Made by a program: the position numbers and the translations under genes
Notes under the pieces: model-generated
Database searches by the model: none
What the model was told of the DNA's origin: nothing
Seen by the model: the letters and a program-made list of their open reading frames with translations, nothing else
Assembly: GCA_027592745.1 (NCBI GenBank)
Contig: JAQCLG010000019.1
Location: forward strand, 1 to 35,003
DNA length: 35,003 nucleotides
From: Pseudomonadota bacterium
GTDB taxonomy: Bacteria > Pseudomonadota > Alphaproteobacteria > SP197
Direction of reading: 5' to 3'
Shown here: piece after piece, positions 26,005 through 33,628 of the stretch
How positions within the stretch are numbered: the stretch's first letter is position 1
How the letters are laid out: the number at the start of each line of letters is the position of its first letter

Positions 26005-27177
26005 GTGTTCGCCAACCTCTTCACCGAACTCAAGGAGGCCGGCGTGCCGGTCAGCCTGCGCGAGTATCTCGACCTCCTGGAAGCCACCGATGCCGGCGTG
26101 GCCGGATACAGCGTCGAGGATTTCTACTTCCTGGCGCGTGCCGCTCTCGTGAAGGACGAGCGCCACCTGGACCGGTTCGACCGGGTCTTCGGCCACGTCT
26201 TCAAGGGCCTGGAAGCGCCCGGGGACGAGGTCGTGGAGATTCCCGAGGAGTGGCTGAGGAAGATGACCGAGCTCAACCTCTCCGACGAGGAGAAGGCCGC
26301 GATCGAGGCCATGGGGGGCTGGGAGAAGCTGATGGAGACGCTGAAGCAGCGTCTGGAGGAGCAGAAGAAGCGCCACCAGGGCGGCTCCAAGTGGATCGGC
26401 ACCGGCGGCACCTCGCCCTTCGGCGCCTATGGCTACAATCCCGAGGGCGTGCGCATCGGCCAGGACGGCAACCGCAACTTCTCGGCGGTCAAGGTCTGGG
26501 ACAAGCGCGAGTTCAAGGATCTCGACGGCGACACCCAGATCGGCACGCGCAACATCAAGGTCGCCCTGCGCCGCCTGCGCCGCTTTGCCCGCGAGGGTGC
26601 CGCGACCGAGCTCGACATCGACGACACCATCGCCTCGACCGCGAAAAATGCCGGCTGGCTCGACCTCAAGATCGTGCCCGAGCGCCACAACGCCGTGAAG
26701 GTCCTGCTGCTGCTCGACATCGGCGGCTCGATGGATTGGCACGTCAAGGCCTGCGAGGAGCTGTTCTCGGCCGCGCGCAGCGAGTTCAAGCACCTGGAGA
26801 CCTACTACTTCCACAACTGCCCCTACGAGGGCCTGTGGCGCGAGAACGGCCGTCGCCACCGCGAGCGCACGCCGACCTTCGAGATGCTCCACACCTACCC
26901 CAGCGACTACAAGCTGGTCTTTGTCGGCGACGCCTCGATGAGTCCCTACGAGATCGCCATGCCCGGCGGCAGTGTCGAGCACTACAACGAGGAATCGGGC
27001 GAGGTCTGGCTGCGCCGGATTCTCGGCGTCTATTCCCGCGCCATCTGGCTCAACCCGGTGCCCCAGGAACGCTGGCGCTACACCGGTTCGATCGGCATGG
27101 TCAGCGAGATCATGGAAGGCCGCATGTTCCCGCTGACCCTGGAAGGCCTCGACAGCGCGATGCGCGAGCTGAGCTAG
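26005..27177 (+). CDS. VWA (CoxE-like) domain protein, partner of MoxR
   Basis: A 390-residue protein: an N-terminal helical part (LFTELKEAGVPVSLREYLDL), a charged helix around LMETLKQRLEEQKKRHQGGS, a glycine-rich linker (GTGGTSPFGAYGYNPEGV) and a C-terminal von Willebrand A domain. The MIDAS motif is VLLLLDIGGSMDWH, with Gly where the canonical DxSxS has Ser; this is normal for the family. The later blocks FFHNCPYEGLWRENGR and VGDASMSPYEIAMPGGSVEH are highly conserved. GTG 26005 has GGGAG seven bases upstream. With the MoxR ATPase it forms a two-gene unit. It shares the CTAG bases of its stop codon with the convergent ureD. Confidence 0.92.
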   Translation: MFANLFTELKEAGVPVSLREYLDLLEATDAGVAGYSVEDFYFLARAALVKDERHLDRFDRVFGHVFKGLEAPGDEVVEIPEEWLRKMTELNLSDEEKAAIEAMGGWEKLMETLKQRLEEQKKRHQGGSKWIGTGGTSPFGAYGYNPEGVRIGQDGNRNFSAVKVWDKREFKDLDGDTQIGTRNIKVALRRLRRFAREGAATELDIDDTIASTAKNAGWLDLKIVPERHNAVKVLLLLDIGGSMDWHVKACEELFSAARSEFKHLETYYFHNCPYEGLWRENGRRHRERTPTFEMLHTYPSDYKLVFVGDASMSPYEIAMPGGSVEHYNEESGEVWLRRILGVYSRAIWLNPVPQERWRYTGSIGMVSEIMEGRMFPLTLEGLDSAMRELS

Positions 27178-28007
27178 GGCCGCTCGCCCGGCTCTACACC
27201 GAAGCGCATCAGCCGCATCGCCCGCCAGAGCGCCAGCATGGCTTGCCGCAGGGCGATGCCGTCGCGCGCCAGCAGGCGGCAGAACAGTCCCGTCGCACCC
27301 GGCAGCGCGGACACCCCGCCATGGACTCCCTCGATGCCCTCGAGGGCGGTGCGCCAGCCTGCAGCCAGCGCCTCATCGGCACCGGGGCCGGCCAGACCGA
27401 CGCTGGCATGCACGGCATATCCTGCCATGACACCCTCCTCGTCCAGCACGGCGCCATCGACGACAAGGCGGTCCAGTGCCAGCAAGGTGCCGCTCCCGTC
27501 GCGCAACGACGTCTCCGCCGACAACCCCGTGAATCGTTCCCCCGCCCTCTGCGGGTCATGCGCCAGGTAACCGTCGCACCACATCACGCTGGCGCCCGCC
27601 TGCAGCACGATCTCCAGCGTGGTCGCGACATCGGCACGGGGAAACAGGATCATGGGGCGGGGCAGGTATTCCAGGAGCGCTCCCTCGCCCACGACGATGC
27701 GCGCATCCTGACGCGCGCAGCCGCCCGCCATGCTGTGCACGACGCTCGACCCCTGGGTCGTGACATGGGCCTGGGCACCGGCCTGGACCGTCACCGCCAT
27801 GGCCACCCGGTCGCCCTGCAGCAGCCCCGCGCCCAGCGACTGCAGCAGGACCGTCGCCATCCCGTTGGGCTCTGCATCGAGCTGCAGGCAGCGGCTGACG
27901 TGGAAGGGGAAGCCGGCATACTGGCGCAGCAGATAGCTCTCGCCGGCGGGCGCGCGCGCAAACACCAGGTCGAGCTGGGGGGGGGGCGCCTCTCCTCGGG
28001 CGTTCAC
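27174..28007 (-). CDS. ureD: Urease accessory protein UreD
   Basis: A 277-residue UreD/UreH scaffold that binds the urease apoprotein and recruits UreF and UreG for nickel insertion. Conserved blocks are [50 protein letters not shown] and the C-terminal [20 protein letters not shown]. The GTG start overlaps the ureG stop (GTGA). Codons 8-10 are a run of ten C (G on the plus strand), before the conserved domain, so a slip of one base would abolish the product. It is the last gene of ureEFGD; its TAG shares CTAG with the convergent VWA gene. Confidence 0.93.
   Translation of the reverse strand: MNARGEAPPPQLDLVFARAPAGESYLLRQYAGFPFHVSRCLQLDAEPNGMATVLLQSLGAGLLQGDRVAMAVTVQAGAQAHVTTQGSSVVHSMAGGCARQDARIVVGEGALLEYLPRPMILFPRADVATTLEIVLQAGASVMWCDGYLAHDPQRAGERFTGLSAETSLRDGSGTLLALDRLVVDGAVLDEEGVMAGYAVHASVGLAGPGADEALAAGWRTALEGIEGVHGGVSALPGATGLFCRLLARDGIALRQAMLALWRAMRLMRFGVEPGERP
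27977..27986. repeat. Ten-base G/C homopolymer in the 5' end of ureD
   Basis: A run of ten G on the plus strand encodes Pro-Pro-Pro plus the first base of Gln at codons 8 to 11 of ureD. It is the longest homopolymer I noticed in the window and sits where slippage would shift the frame before all conserved UreD sequence. Confidence 0.9.
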
Positions 28008-28642
28008 GAGGCCGCGTCGAACAGCACGTCGCGCCCGATCGCGGCGACCACCGCATCGACACCCTCGCCGCTGCGGCAGTTGGTCACCAGCACCAGCCGG
28101 TCACCGCGCACGGCACGCGCCTCGGCGACCATGGCCTCGAGATCGACGCCGACATGGGGCGCCAGGTCCGGCTTGTTGATGATCAGGAGGTCGGCCTGCA
28201 CCACGCCCGGACCCTTCTTGCGCGGGATGTCGCCGCCGCCGGCGACATCGATGACGAAGAGCCAGTAGTCGACCAGCTCCAGCGAGAAGGTCGAGGCCAG
28301 GTTGTCGCCGCCCGATTCCAGCAGGATCAGGTCGAGCGGGGAAAAGCGCTGCTCCAGCAGGTCGGCGGCATCGAGATTGAGCGTCGGGTCCTCGCGGATC
28401 ACCGTGTGCGGGCAGGCGCCGGCCTCCACCGCCAGCACCCGCTCAGGCGCGATCAGCCCGCTGCGCCGCAGCCGCTCGGCATCTTCCTTGGTGACAAGAT
28501 CGTTGGTGATGACGGCAAGGCGCGTGCCGCGCACGGCAAAGCGCGGGATGAGCTGTTCGAGCAGCGCCGTCTTGCCCGATCCCACCGGCCCGCCGATGCC
28601 GACACGCGCCGCGCCGGGGTGTTGTGCCGTCTCTGCGCTCAT
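28004..28642 (-). CDS. ureG: Urease accessory GTPase UreG
   Basis: A 212-residue SIMIBI-class GTPase that delivers nickel to the urease apoprotein in a UreD-UreF-UreG complex. P-loop [15 protein letters not shown], switch region [13 protein letters not shown], the nickel-binding CPH in [15 protein letters not shown], the G3 block [14 protein letters not shown] and the base-specificity NKPDL are all present. The ATG at 28642 is chosen by homology ([10 protein letters not shown] then [13 protein letters not shown]); the earlier ATG at 28711 overlaps ureF and adds 23 residues. It overlaps ureD by four bases. Confidence 0.95.
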   Translation of the reverse strand: MSAETAQHPGAARVGIGGPVGSGKTALLEQLIPRFAVRGTRLAVITNDLVTKEDAERLRRSGLIAPERVLAVEAGACPHTVIREDPTLNLDAADLLEQRFSPLDLILLESGGDNLASTFSLELVDYWLFVIDVAGGGDIPRKKGPGVVQADLLIINKPDLAPHVGVDLEAMVAEARAVRGDRLVLVTNCRSGEGVDAVVAAIGRDVLFDAAS

Positions 28643-28688
28643 GCCTGTTCCCGCGTTGCCATCGGGCGCCACCTTGCCATGGCCGCCC

Positions 28689-29363
28689 TCAGTTCGCGAA
28701 CAGGCGGGCATCGCCCGTCTCGTGGCGCATCACCGCGATCTCGGCGGCCGGCACGAAGGCATGGGGGCGCTCCGGGCAGGGCCGTGCCAGGACGGCAGCG
28801 ATGACCTGCCGCAACGCGGCGATCATCGCCTGCGCCTCGACCGGTCCGATCAGCGCCAGGCGCACACCGGCCTGGCCGATGCCAGCCGCGACCACAAAGG
28901 CCGAGACCGCCTCGGCGGCTTCCCGCGCCAGCCCGGCGCCGCCCCAGACCACGCCCTGGGCAACCGGAAGATGGCCCAGCACGCGGCCGGACCGCTGCGC
29001 CGCCTGGAAGGCTGCCGCACCGGGTGTACCCATGGTGACGTGGCTCCTCACCAGCGCACGGCCCAGGCGCCGCGAGCCCTCGCGCTGTTCGCTCGCCAGG
29101 CTCATCGCCTCGACCTCGCGGTCGAGCCGGCCCAGGCTGTCGATGTCGCCTTGTGCGGCCAGCGCCGCGCGCAGCACCGGCCGGTCGGCGCTCGCCCAGC
29201 GCCGGGTGAGCTGTGCCGTCGCAAAGGCCGTCACGCCGGCGCCGTCGCGCACCAGGCCATCGGCCTTCAGGGTCTCCAGGCCCCAGGAAAAGCCGAAGCC
29301 GCCGGAGGGAAAGGCGCTGTCGCCCATCTGCAGGGCAAGCAGCAGGGCCACGGCATCAGCCAT
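28689..29363 (-). CDS. ureF: Urease accessory protein UreF
   Basis: A 224-residue all-helical UreF, which acts as the activator of UreG GTPase in the nickel-insertion complex. The signature opening [20 protein letters not shown] and [14 protein letters not shown] is followed by [20 protein letters not shown] and the [15 protein letters not shown] block. Its ATG overlaps the ureE stop by eight bases, so the two are translationally coupled. The C terminus is short. It is the second gene of the ureEFGD operon. Confidence 0.94.
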   Translation of the reverse strand: MADAVALLLALQMGDSAFPSGGFGFSWGLETLKADGLVRDGAGVTAFATAQLTRRWASADRPVLRAALAAQGDIDSLGRLDREVEAMSLASEQREGSRRLGRALVRSHVTMGTPGAAAFQAAQRSGRVLGHLPVAQGVVWGGAGLAREAAEAVSAFVVAAGIGQAGVRLALIGPVEAQAMIAALRQVIAAVLARPCPERPHAFVPAAEIAVMRHETGDARLFAN

Positions 29364-29802
29364 CGGCCCGCCGCACCCGGCCGTCCTCCAGGAAGGCCGC
29401 GACCCGTTCCAGGTACGCCGCCTCCGGCCCCTCCAGCGCCACCATCAGCCGCGCACCCTCGAAGTGGACGCGCCAGTGCAGGTTGCCGGCGTGGTAGCCC
29501 AGTTCCAGGGCGGCGGCGGCATCGCGCGGCACCAGCGCCAGCCAGCGCTGCACCGCCGAGCGCACGACGATCGCCCGCGCCTCGTCCAGCAGCAGCACCG
29601 CGCCGTCCTCCAGCATGGTGTCGCGCGCTAGGGCGATCGCGCAGTCGGTGCCCTTGTCGGTCGTCGCGCGCAGCCGGTGGCGCGCCATGTCGCGCGGCTC
29701 CAGCACGATGGTCTCGACCGCGCCGCGATGCTCGAGGCCGTGCAGGCGCTCGTGCAATGCGGGATCGCCGGCCAGGCCCAGGATGGTGTCGAACTTCAGC
29801 AT
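29356..29802 (-). CDS. ureE: Urease accessory metallochaperone UreE
   Basis: A 148-residue UreE, the nickel donor to UreG. It has an N-terminal peptide-binding domain (RHRLRATTDKGTDCAIALAR) and a C-terminal ferredoxin-like metal domain with the family motif ELGYHAGNLHWRVHFEGARL, where the His of GNxH is the dimer-interface nickel ligand. There is no His-rich tail, so only the interfacial site is likely. ATG 29802 (MLKFDTILG) is the natural start; the frame to 29868 is unconserved. First gene of ureEFGD; the urease subunits ureA, ureB and ureC are not present in the window. Confidence 0.9.
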   Translation of the reverse strand: MLKFDTILGLAGDPALHERLHGLEHRGAVETIVLEPRDMARHRLRATTDKGTDCAIALARDTMLEDGAVLLLDEARAIVVRSAVQRWLALVPRDAAAALELGYHAGNLHWRVHFEGARLMVALEGPEAAYLERVAAFLEDGRVRRADG

Positions 29803-29915
29803 GGCGCCACGATGCCGCTCCCGGTGCGCCGACTCAAGGTCGCCGTCGCGGCAGGCGGCACTTGCCACGGGCCGGGCGGCGTGTACCAGATGCGCCTCCC
29901 CTGCGGCGGCACTCC

Positions 29916-30821
29916 ATGAAACCTCTCGACATCCTCGTTGTCATCGCCGTGCCCGTGATCTGGGGTTTCGGTTTCACCCTGGCCAAGGACACCTTTGAGG
30001 CCTTCCCGCCGATCTTCCTGATGAGTCTGCGCTTCGGCATCGCGGCACTCATCCTGATCTGGTTCGTGCGTCCGCTCTGGGACCGCGCCGGGCGCCTGCT
30101 TGCGACCACCTTCGTCGGCGGCGCCGTCGCCTACAGCCTGCAGTTCACCGGCCTGTCGGGCATGTACGCCTCGACCGCCGTGCTGGTCGTCCAGCTCGAG
30201 GTCGTCTTTGCCTCGCTGCTCGCCGCCGTCATCTTCAAGGATCGCCTGAACCGCTGGCAGGTCGGGGCCATGGTCATCGCCCTGGTCGGCATCGGCTTCA
30301 TTGCCGGCGACCCGAAGATCCAGGGCGATCCCTGGCCCTTCGCCATGGTCGTGCTGGGCGGCCTCTCCTGGGCCGCCGGCCAGATCCTGGTGAAGTCGCT
30401 GGGTCCTGTCGGCGGCCTGCGCCTGATCGCGTGGTTCGCCGCCTTCTCGGCGCCCCAGTTCCTTCTCGCTTCCCTCATCTTCGAGGAGGGCCAGTGGCAT
30501 GCCGTCACCACCGCCGGCTGGAGCGACTGGGCCAAGGTCTTCTACCTCGCCGTCATCATGACCGCGGCGGGCTACGCCCTGTGGTACCGCCTGGTCGGCA
30601 TCTACCGGCTCAACCAGATCGTGCCCTTCCTGCTGCTCGTGCCGGTCACCTCGATCGCCGGCGGCATCCTGGTCCTGTGCGAGGAGCTGACCACCCATGT
30701 CGCGATCGGCGGCGCCATCGTGCTGGCCGCCGTCACCTTCATCCACCTTTCCCAGTCGCGCCCGCCGGCCCTGCGCGGTGCGGCACGCGACGACGCTCCG
30801 CTGCTGCCCCGCGACGAGTAG
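29916..30821 (+). CDS. EamA/DMT-family transporter
   Basis: A 301-residue transporter with two EamA repeats and about ten helices. Typical parts are IAVPVIWGFGFTLAKDTFEA (helix 1), VVQLEVVFASLLAAVIFKDR in repeat one and LLLVPVTSIAGGILVLCEEL in repeat two. It belongs to a different branch from the three EamA genes at 10-12.8 kb (closer to the YdcZ/RhaT-like amino-acid metabolite exporters with the VPVTSI block). ATG 29916 is directly before helix 1. Divergent from ureE, with 113 bases between. A GC hairpin plus T-rich tail follows its stop. Substrate is unknown. Confidence 0.91.
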   Translation: MKPLDILVVIAVPVIWGFGFTLAKDTFEAFPPIFLMSLRFGIAALILIWFVRPLWDRAGRLLATTFVGGAVAYSLQFTGLSGMYASTAVLVVQLEVVFASLLAAVIFKDRLNRWQVGAMVIALVGIGFIAGDPKIQGDPWPFAMVVLGGLSWAAGQILVKSLGPVGGLRLIAWFAAFSAPQFLLASLIFEEGQWHAVTTAGWSDWAKVFYLAVIMTAAGYALWYRLVGIYRLNQIVPFLLLVPVTSIAGGILVLCEELTTHVAIGGAIVLAAVTFIHLSQSRPPALRGAARDDAPLLPRDE

Positions 30822-30824
30822 CGC

Positions 30825-30845
30825 GGGGCCGCCGGCCCCTTCTTT
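30825..30845 (+). terminator. Intrinsic terminator after the EamA gene
   Basis: GGGGCC (30825-30830) pairs with GGCCCC (30834-30839) around GCC, followed at once by TTCTTT. It begins four bases after the TAG stop. Confidence 0.7.
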
Positions 30846-30976
30846 CCACACCGATGCCACACAAAGATCACAGCCGCTCCGTCAGGCTGCCTCTTTCCCG
30901 CGCTTGACTGGTTCGCGACGGTCGCTGGCCGGGTCCCCCGGCCCGCGCCTGATCCGGACCGGTCAGGAGAGAGGTC

Positions 30977-31231
30977 ATGTCTGTTGCCCTGCCCGAACCG
31001 GGCACCCGTCTGGAACTGCGCGACGGCCATGCCCATGGCAGGGTCATCGCCTGCTGGGTCCTGGTCGCCTCCGGCCGTGTCGAGAGCCGGGCGACCACCC
31101 TGGCCGTGCTCCGGCCGACCGGCTCGTCGCAGGCCGACGCCGCCTGCTGCTACCTCGTCGTGCGCCCGCCCTCACCCCAGCCAGAACCGGAGAAGCACCA
31201 TGCTCAACCTTCGCAAGCAGGAACCGCCTAG
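30977..31231 (+). CDS. Small protein of unknown function upstream of bactofilin
   Basis: An 84-residue frame whose ATG follows GGAGAGAGG at good spacing. Nearly all third codon positions are G or C up to residue 64, as in the real genes around it, so coding is likely. The body reads GTRLELRDGHAHGRVIACWV then LVASGRVESRATTLAVLRPT, a short beta-rich domain, with a Pro-rich tail (RPPSPQPEPEKHH). It overlaps the bactofilin start by 32 bases, so the two are probably co-expressed. I do not recognise a family. The tail could be merely readthrough into bactofilin's start region. Confidence 0.6.
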   Translation: MSVALPEPGTRLELRDGHAHGRVIACWVLVASGRVESRATTLAVLRPTGSSQADAACCYLVVRPPSPQPEPEKHHAQPSQAGTA

Positions 31232-31727
31232 GCCCTCCGACAGCCCGGCCCCGGTTCCCGCGCAGAAATCCGTCTACGAACGTTTCCCTTCGCCCAAGCC
31301 TGAGGCCGCCCCCGCCATGAACGCCACCACGACCCAGCCTGCTGCCGCTGCCGCCACCGACGACGGCCCGACCGATTTCGTCATCGGCCGGGGCACGCGC
31401 CTGAAGGGCGAGATCGAGGCCGCCGGCGATGTCATCGTCGAGGGCACGGTCGAGGCCTCGATCCGCGCCGCCACCATGCGCATCGCCGCGGGCGGTTCGG
31501 TCACCGGCGACGTCGAGGCGCCCAATGTCGAGGTCCGCGGCCGTTTCGAGGGCACGCTCAACGTGCGCGAATGCCTCACCGTGTCCGGCGAGGGCCATGT
31601 CTCGGGCACCGTGCGCTACGGCGAACTCAAGGTCGACCGCGGCGCCCGCATCACCGGCGACATCGCCCTGGTCGACGACAAGCCCAGGACGCGCACGGCG
31701 GCGGCCGAGGTCAAGCCGCAGGCCTAG
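31200..31727 (+). CDS. Bactofilin (polymer-forming cytoskeletal protein)
   Basis: A 175-residue bactofilin. A disordered Pro/Ala-rich N-terminal region of about 60 residues precedes the beta-helix: DFVIGRGTRLKGEIEAAGDV, EGTVEASIRAATMRIAAGGS, VTGDVEAPNVEVRGRFEGTL, LTVSGEGHVSGTVRYGELKV, each turn with a Gly and small hydrophobics, then a polar tail. Bactofilins polymerise without nucleotide and organise cell-wall enzymes, stalks or polar complexes. ATG 31200 has GGAG seven bases upstream. Its TAG shares CTAG with the stop of a truncated gene on the other strand. Confidence 0.92.
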   Translation: MLNLRKQEPPRPSDSPAPVPAQKSVYERFPSPKPEAAPAMNATTTQPAAAAATDDGPTDFVIGRGTRLKGEIEAAGDVIVEGTVEASIRAATMRIAAGGSVTGDVEAPNVEVRGRFEGTLNVRECLTVSGEGHVSGTVRYGELKVDRGARITGDIALVDDKPRTRTAAAEVKPQA

Positions 31728-31924
31728 CGGCCGCCCTGCGGCCCGTCGGGGCGAGCGTTCTCCCCGCCCCGCCACAGCTCGATGCCGCGCTCGGCGGTGC
31801 GGCCGACGACATAACCGCCCACGCCGATGGTCATCAGGTCCCACAGCCGCTCGGGCAGGTCGAGCGCGATGCCGACGCCGAACATCGCCTGGGCATAGGG
31901 CGCGATCAGGTAATTGTTGGCGAT
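31724..31924 (-). pseudogene. 3' fragment of a three-helix (GTA/phage-type) holin gene
   Basis: On the minus strand, about 65 codons read ANNYLIAPYAQAMFGVGIAL, then DLPERLWDLMTIGVGGYVVG, then RTAERGIELWRGGENA to a TAG at 31724-31726. This resembles the C-terminal two membrane segments of the 3TM holin family linked to gene-transfer-agent or phage release (PF11351-like; from memory, not searched). No start codon with a ribosome site precedes it: homology ends near 31924, where the opposite-strand S24 fragment begins. It is therefore a 5'-truncated remnant. Its stop shares CTAG with bactofilin. Confidence 0.55.
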
Positions 31925-31926
31925 AC

Positions 31927-32181
31927 ATGAACTCCGACAGCCAGGAGCCGGTGCTGCGCCACGGCGACCTGCTCTACGTCAATCCCTCGATCCCGCCGCG
32001 CCCCGGCGACGACGTGCTGATCGAGCTGGAGGGCGGCGAGGCCTACATCAAGCGCCTGCTGCGCCACTCGCCGCGCGAGGTCACCGTGCAGCAGTACAAT
32101 CCCGCCTGCGAACTCGTCTTCGACGCGACCGAGGTGCGCAACATCCATCTCGTCGTCGCGGTCATCAAGGTGCGGGTCTGA
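31927..32181 (+). pseudogene. 3' fragment of an S24 (LexA/CI-type) repressor-peptidase gene
   Basis: The 84-residue frame is the C-terminal S24 peptidase domain of a phage-type repressor: the catalytic Ser lies in SDSQEPVLRHGDLLYVN (normally S-M-x-P) and the catalytic Lys in EAYIKRLLRHSPREV; the end is ELVFDATEVRNIHLVVAVIK. A full protein would have an N-terminal helix-turn-helix domain and a cleavage site, both missing. Upstream of ATG 31927 the sequence belongs to the opposite-strand holin fragment, and there is no ribosome site. It is a truncated remnant; expression of a free domain cannot be excluded. Confidence 0.68.
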
Positions 32182-32214
32182 ACGTGCTGCAACATGCATG
32201 CAGGCAGGGATCGT

Positions 32215-32352
32215 CAGGCTGCAACGCATTGCGCGTCGCAGCCTGGAAGCGCGCGACCGCGCGCCGCGGCCAATGCCGCGATAGCCAAGCCTGCGGAGCA
32301 GGCGCCCGGCGCTTGAGGGCGCCCTTGTCGATCGATTTCGATCGACAAGGGC
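32215..32352. repeat. Compound palindrome array (BIME/REP-like)
   Basis: Six hairpins lie almost end to end: CAGGCTGC/GCAGCCTG (32215-32245, with inner ACGC/GCGT), GCGCGC/GCGCGC (32249-32264), CGCGGC/GCCGCG (32265-32280), GCCTGC/GCAGGC (32289-32303), GGCGCCC/GGGCGCC (32301-32323) and a perfect 15-base inverted repeat GCCCTTGTCGATCGA/TCGATCGACAAGGGC (32321-32352) with a TT centre. Neighbouring arms overlap by three bases, so alternative foldings compete. No coding signal. This resembles a dispersed extragenic palindromic element, or a structured RNA; copies elsewhere cannot be checked here. Confidence 0.75.
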
Positions 32353-32369
32353 AATAGGGTGGTCGCCCC

Positions 32370-33581
32370 ATGACGACACCGCTGCCCGTCTCCAACCGCG
32401 ATGCCCGCCGCCTGGTGCTTGCCCTGCAGGGCCTTGCCGAGCCGCGTCACCGCCGGCTCGACCGCCAGGGTCTCTACGATCTCATCTGGCGCCTGGGCTA
32501 CGTCCAGCTCGACAGCATCGCCACGGTCGAGCGCGCCCATCACCTCATCCTCTTCTCGCGCTACCGCACCTACCGCCCGCGCGATCTCGAACGGCTGCTG
32601 TCCCGCGACCGCCTGGTCTTCGAGCACTGGACCCATGACGCCTGCGTCATTCCCTCCTGCTGGTACCGCTACTGGCTTCCCCGCTTCGCCCGCCGCCGCA
32701 CCACCCTGATGGCCAACAACTGGTTCCGCGAGCGCATCGGCGAGGATGCCGAGGGCGTCATCGCCCGCGTGCGCGATCATGTCGCCGAAAACGGCCTGAC
32801 CCGCTCGCGCGAACTCTCCGCCGCCGAGGAGGATACCCGAAGCGGCCCGTGGTGGGGCTGGGGGCCGGCCAAGTCGGCGCTGGAATATCTCTGGCACACC
32901 GGCGAGATCGCCGTCGCCCGCCGCGACAACTTCCAGAAGATCTACGACATCGCCGAGCGTGTGATCCCCGCCGAACACCAAGGTCCCGCCGCCGACGAAC
33001 ACGAGGAGCGCGAATGGGCCTGCTCGGCCGCCCTCGACCGCCTTGGATTTGCCACCCAGGGCGAACTCGCCCGCTACTTCGACGCCTTCTCCCCCGATGT
33101 CGCCAGGCTGTGGATCGCCGAAAACCGCCATCGCCTGATGGCAGTCGAGATCGAGGGTGCGCCCGGCCGCAAGCCGCGCATGGCCTGGGCCTGGGCCGAC
33201 GTCGAGGAACGCCTCGCCGATGCACCGACGCCCCTTCCCGGCCTGCGCCTGCTGGCCCCCTTCGACCCCATCGTGCGCGACCGCAAGCGCGCCGAGCATC
33301 TCTTCGGCTTCGACTACCGCTTCGAGGCCTTCGTGCCTGCGCCCAAGCGCCAGTACGGCTACTACGTCCTGCCGATCCTGGAAGGCGACCGCCTGACCGG
33401 CCGCGCCGACCTCAAGACCGACCGCCAGGCCTCCACCCTCGCCCTGCAGGGCCTCTGGTGGGAGGCCGGCGTGAAATCCGGCGCCGGAAGGCGGGCAGCA
33501 CTTGCCGCCGAACTCGCACGTCTCGCCCGCTTCGTCGGCGTCGAACGTGTCCTCGACCGCTGCGGCGGACTCGAAGCCTGA
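32370..33581 (+). CDS. AlkX/YcaQ-like winged-helix DNA glycosylase
   Basis: A 403-residue protein of the winged-helix DNA-glycosylase family (HTH_42; YcaQ/AlkZ). The motif GYVQLDSIATVERAHH (about residues 46-61) contains Gln-Leu-Asp, matching the catalytic Q-hydrophobic-D of the E. coli AlkX/YcaQ group rather than the QxQ of Streptomyces AlkZ. Other conserved blocks are WTHDACVIP, GPAKSALEYLWHTGEI and LLAPFDPIVRDRKRAEHLFG. Such enzymes unhook bulky N7-alkyl adducts and interstrand crosslinks. ATG 32370 follows a purine-rich GGGTGG and comes 17 bases after a palindrome array. Confidence 0.87.
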   Translation: MTTPLPVSNRDARRLVLALQGLAEPRHRRLDRQGLYDLIWRLGYVQLDSIATVERAHHLILFSRYRTYRPRDLERLLSRDRLVFEHWTHDACVIPSCWYRYWLPRFARRRTTLMANNWFRERIGEDAEGVIARVRDHVAENGLTRSRELSAAEEDTRSGPWWGWGPAKSALEYLWHTGEIAVARRDNFQKIYDIAERVIPAEHQGPAADEHEEREWACSAALDRLGFATQGELARYFDAFSPDVARLWIAENRHRLMAVEIEGAPGRKPRMAWAWADVEERLADAPTPLPGLRLLAPFDPIVRDRKRAEHLFGFDYRFEAFVPAPKRQYGYYVLPILEGDRLTGRADLKTDRQASTLALQGLWWEAGVKSGAGRRAALAAELARLARFVGVERVLDRCGGLEA

Positions 33582-33628
33582 GCATCAGGCATCATTGTCT
33601 CCCGCCCCCAACCCGCTAAGCTCATGCC

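Noticed and set aside
31044-31928. Minus-strand frame opposite bactofilin
   Set aside because: Antisense shadow; the meaningful minus-strand reading in 31724-31924 is in a different frame (the holin fragment).
32215-32352. CRISPR array
   Set aside because: The palindromes differ from one another and there are no equal-length spacers.
32321-32352. Intrinsic terminator
   Set aside because: Perfect stem but no T tract, and it is followed within 17 bases by a start codon on the same strand.
32214-33299. Minus-strand frame through the palindrome array and the glycosylase gene
   Set aside because: No recognisable domain; the plus-strand gene has diagnostic family motifs.
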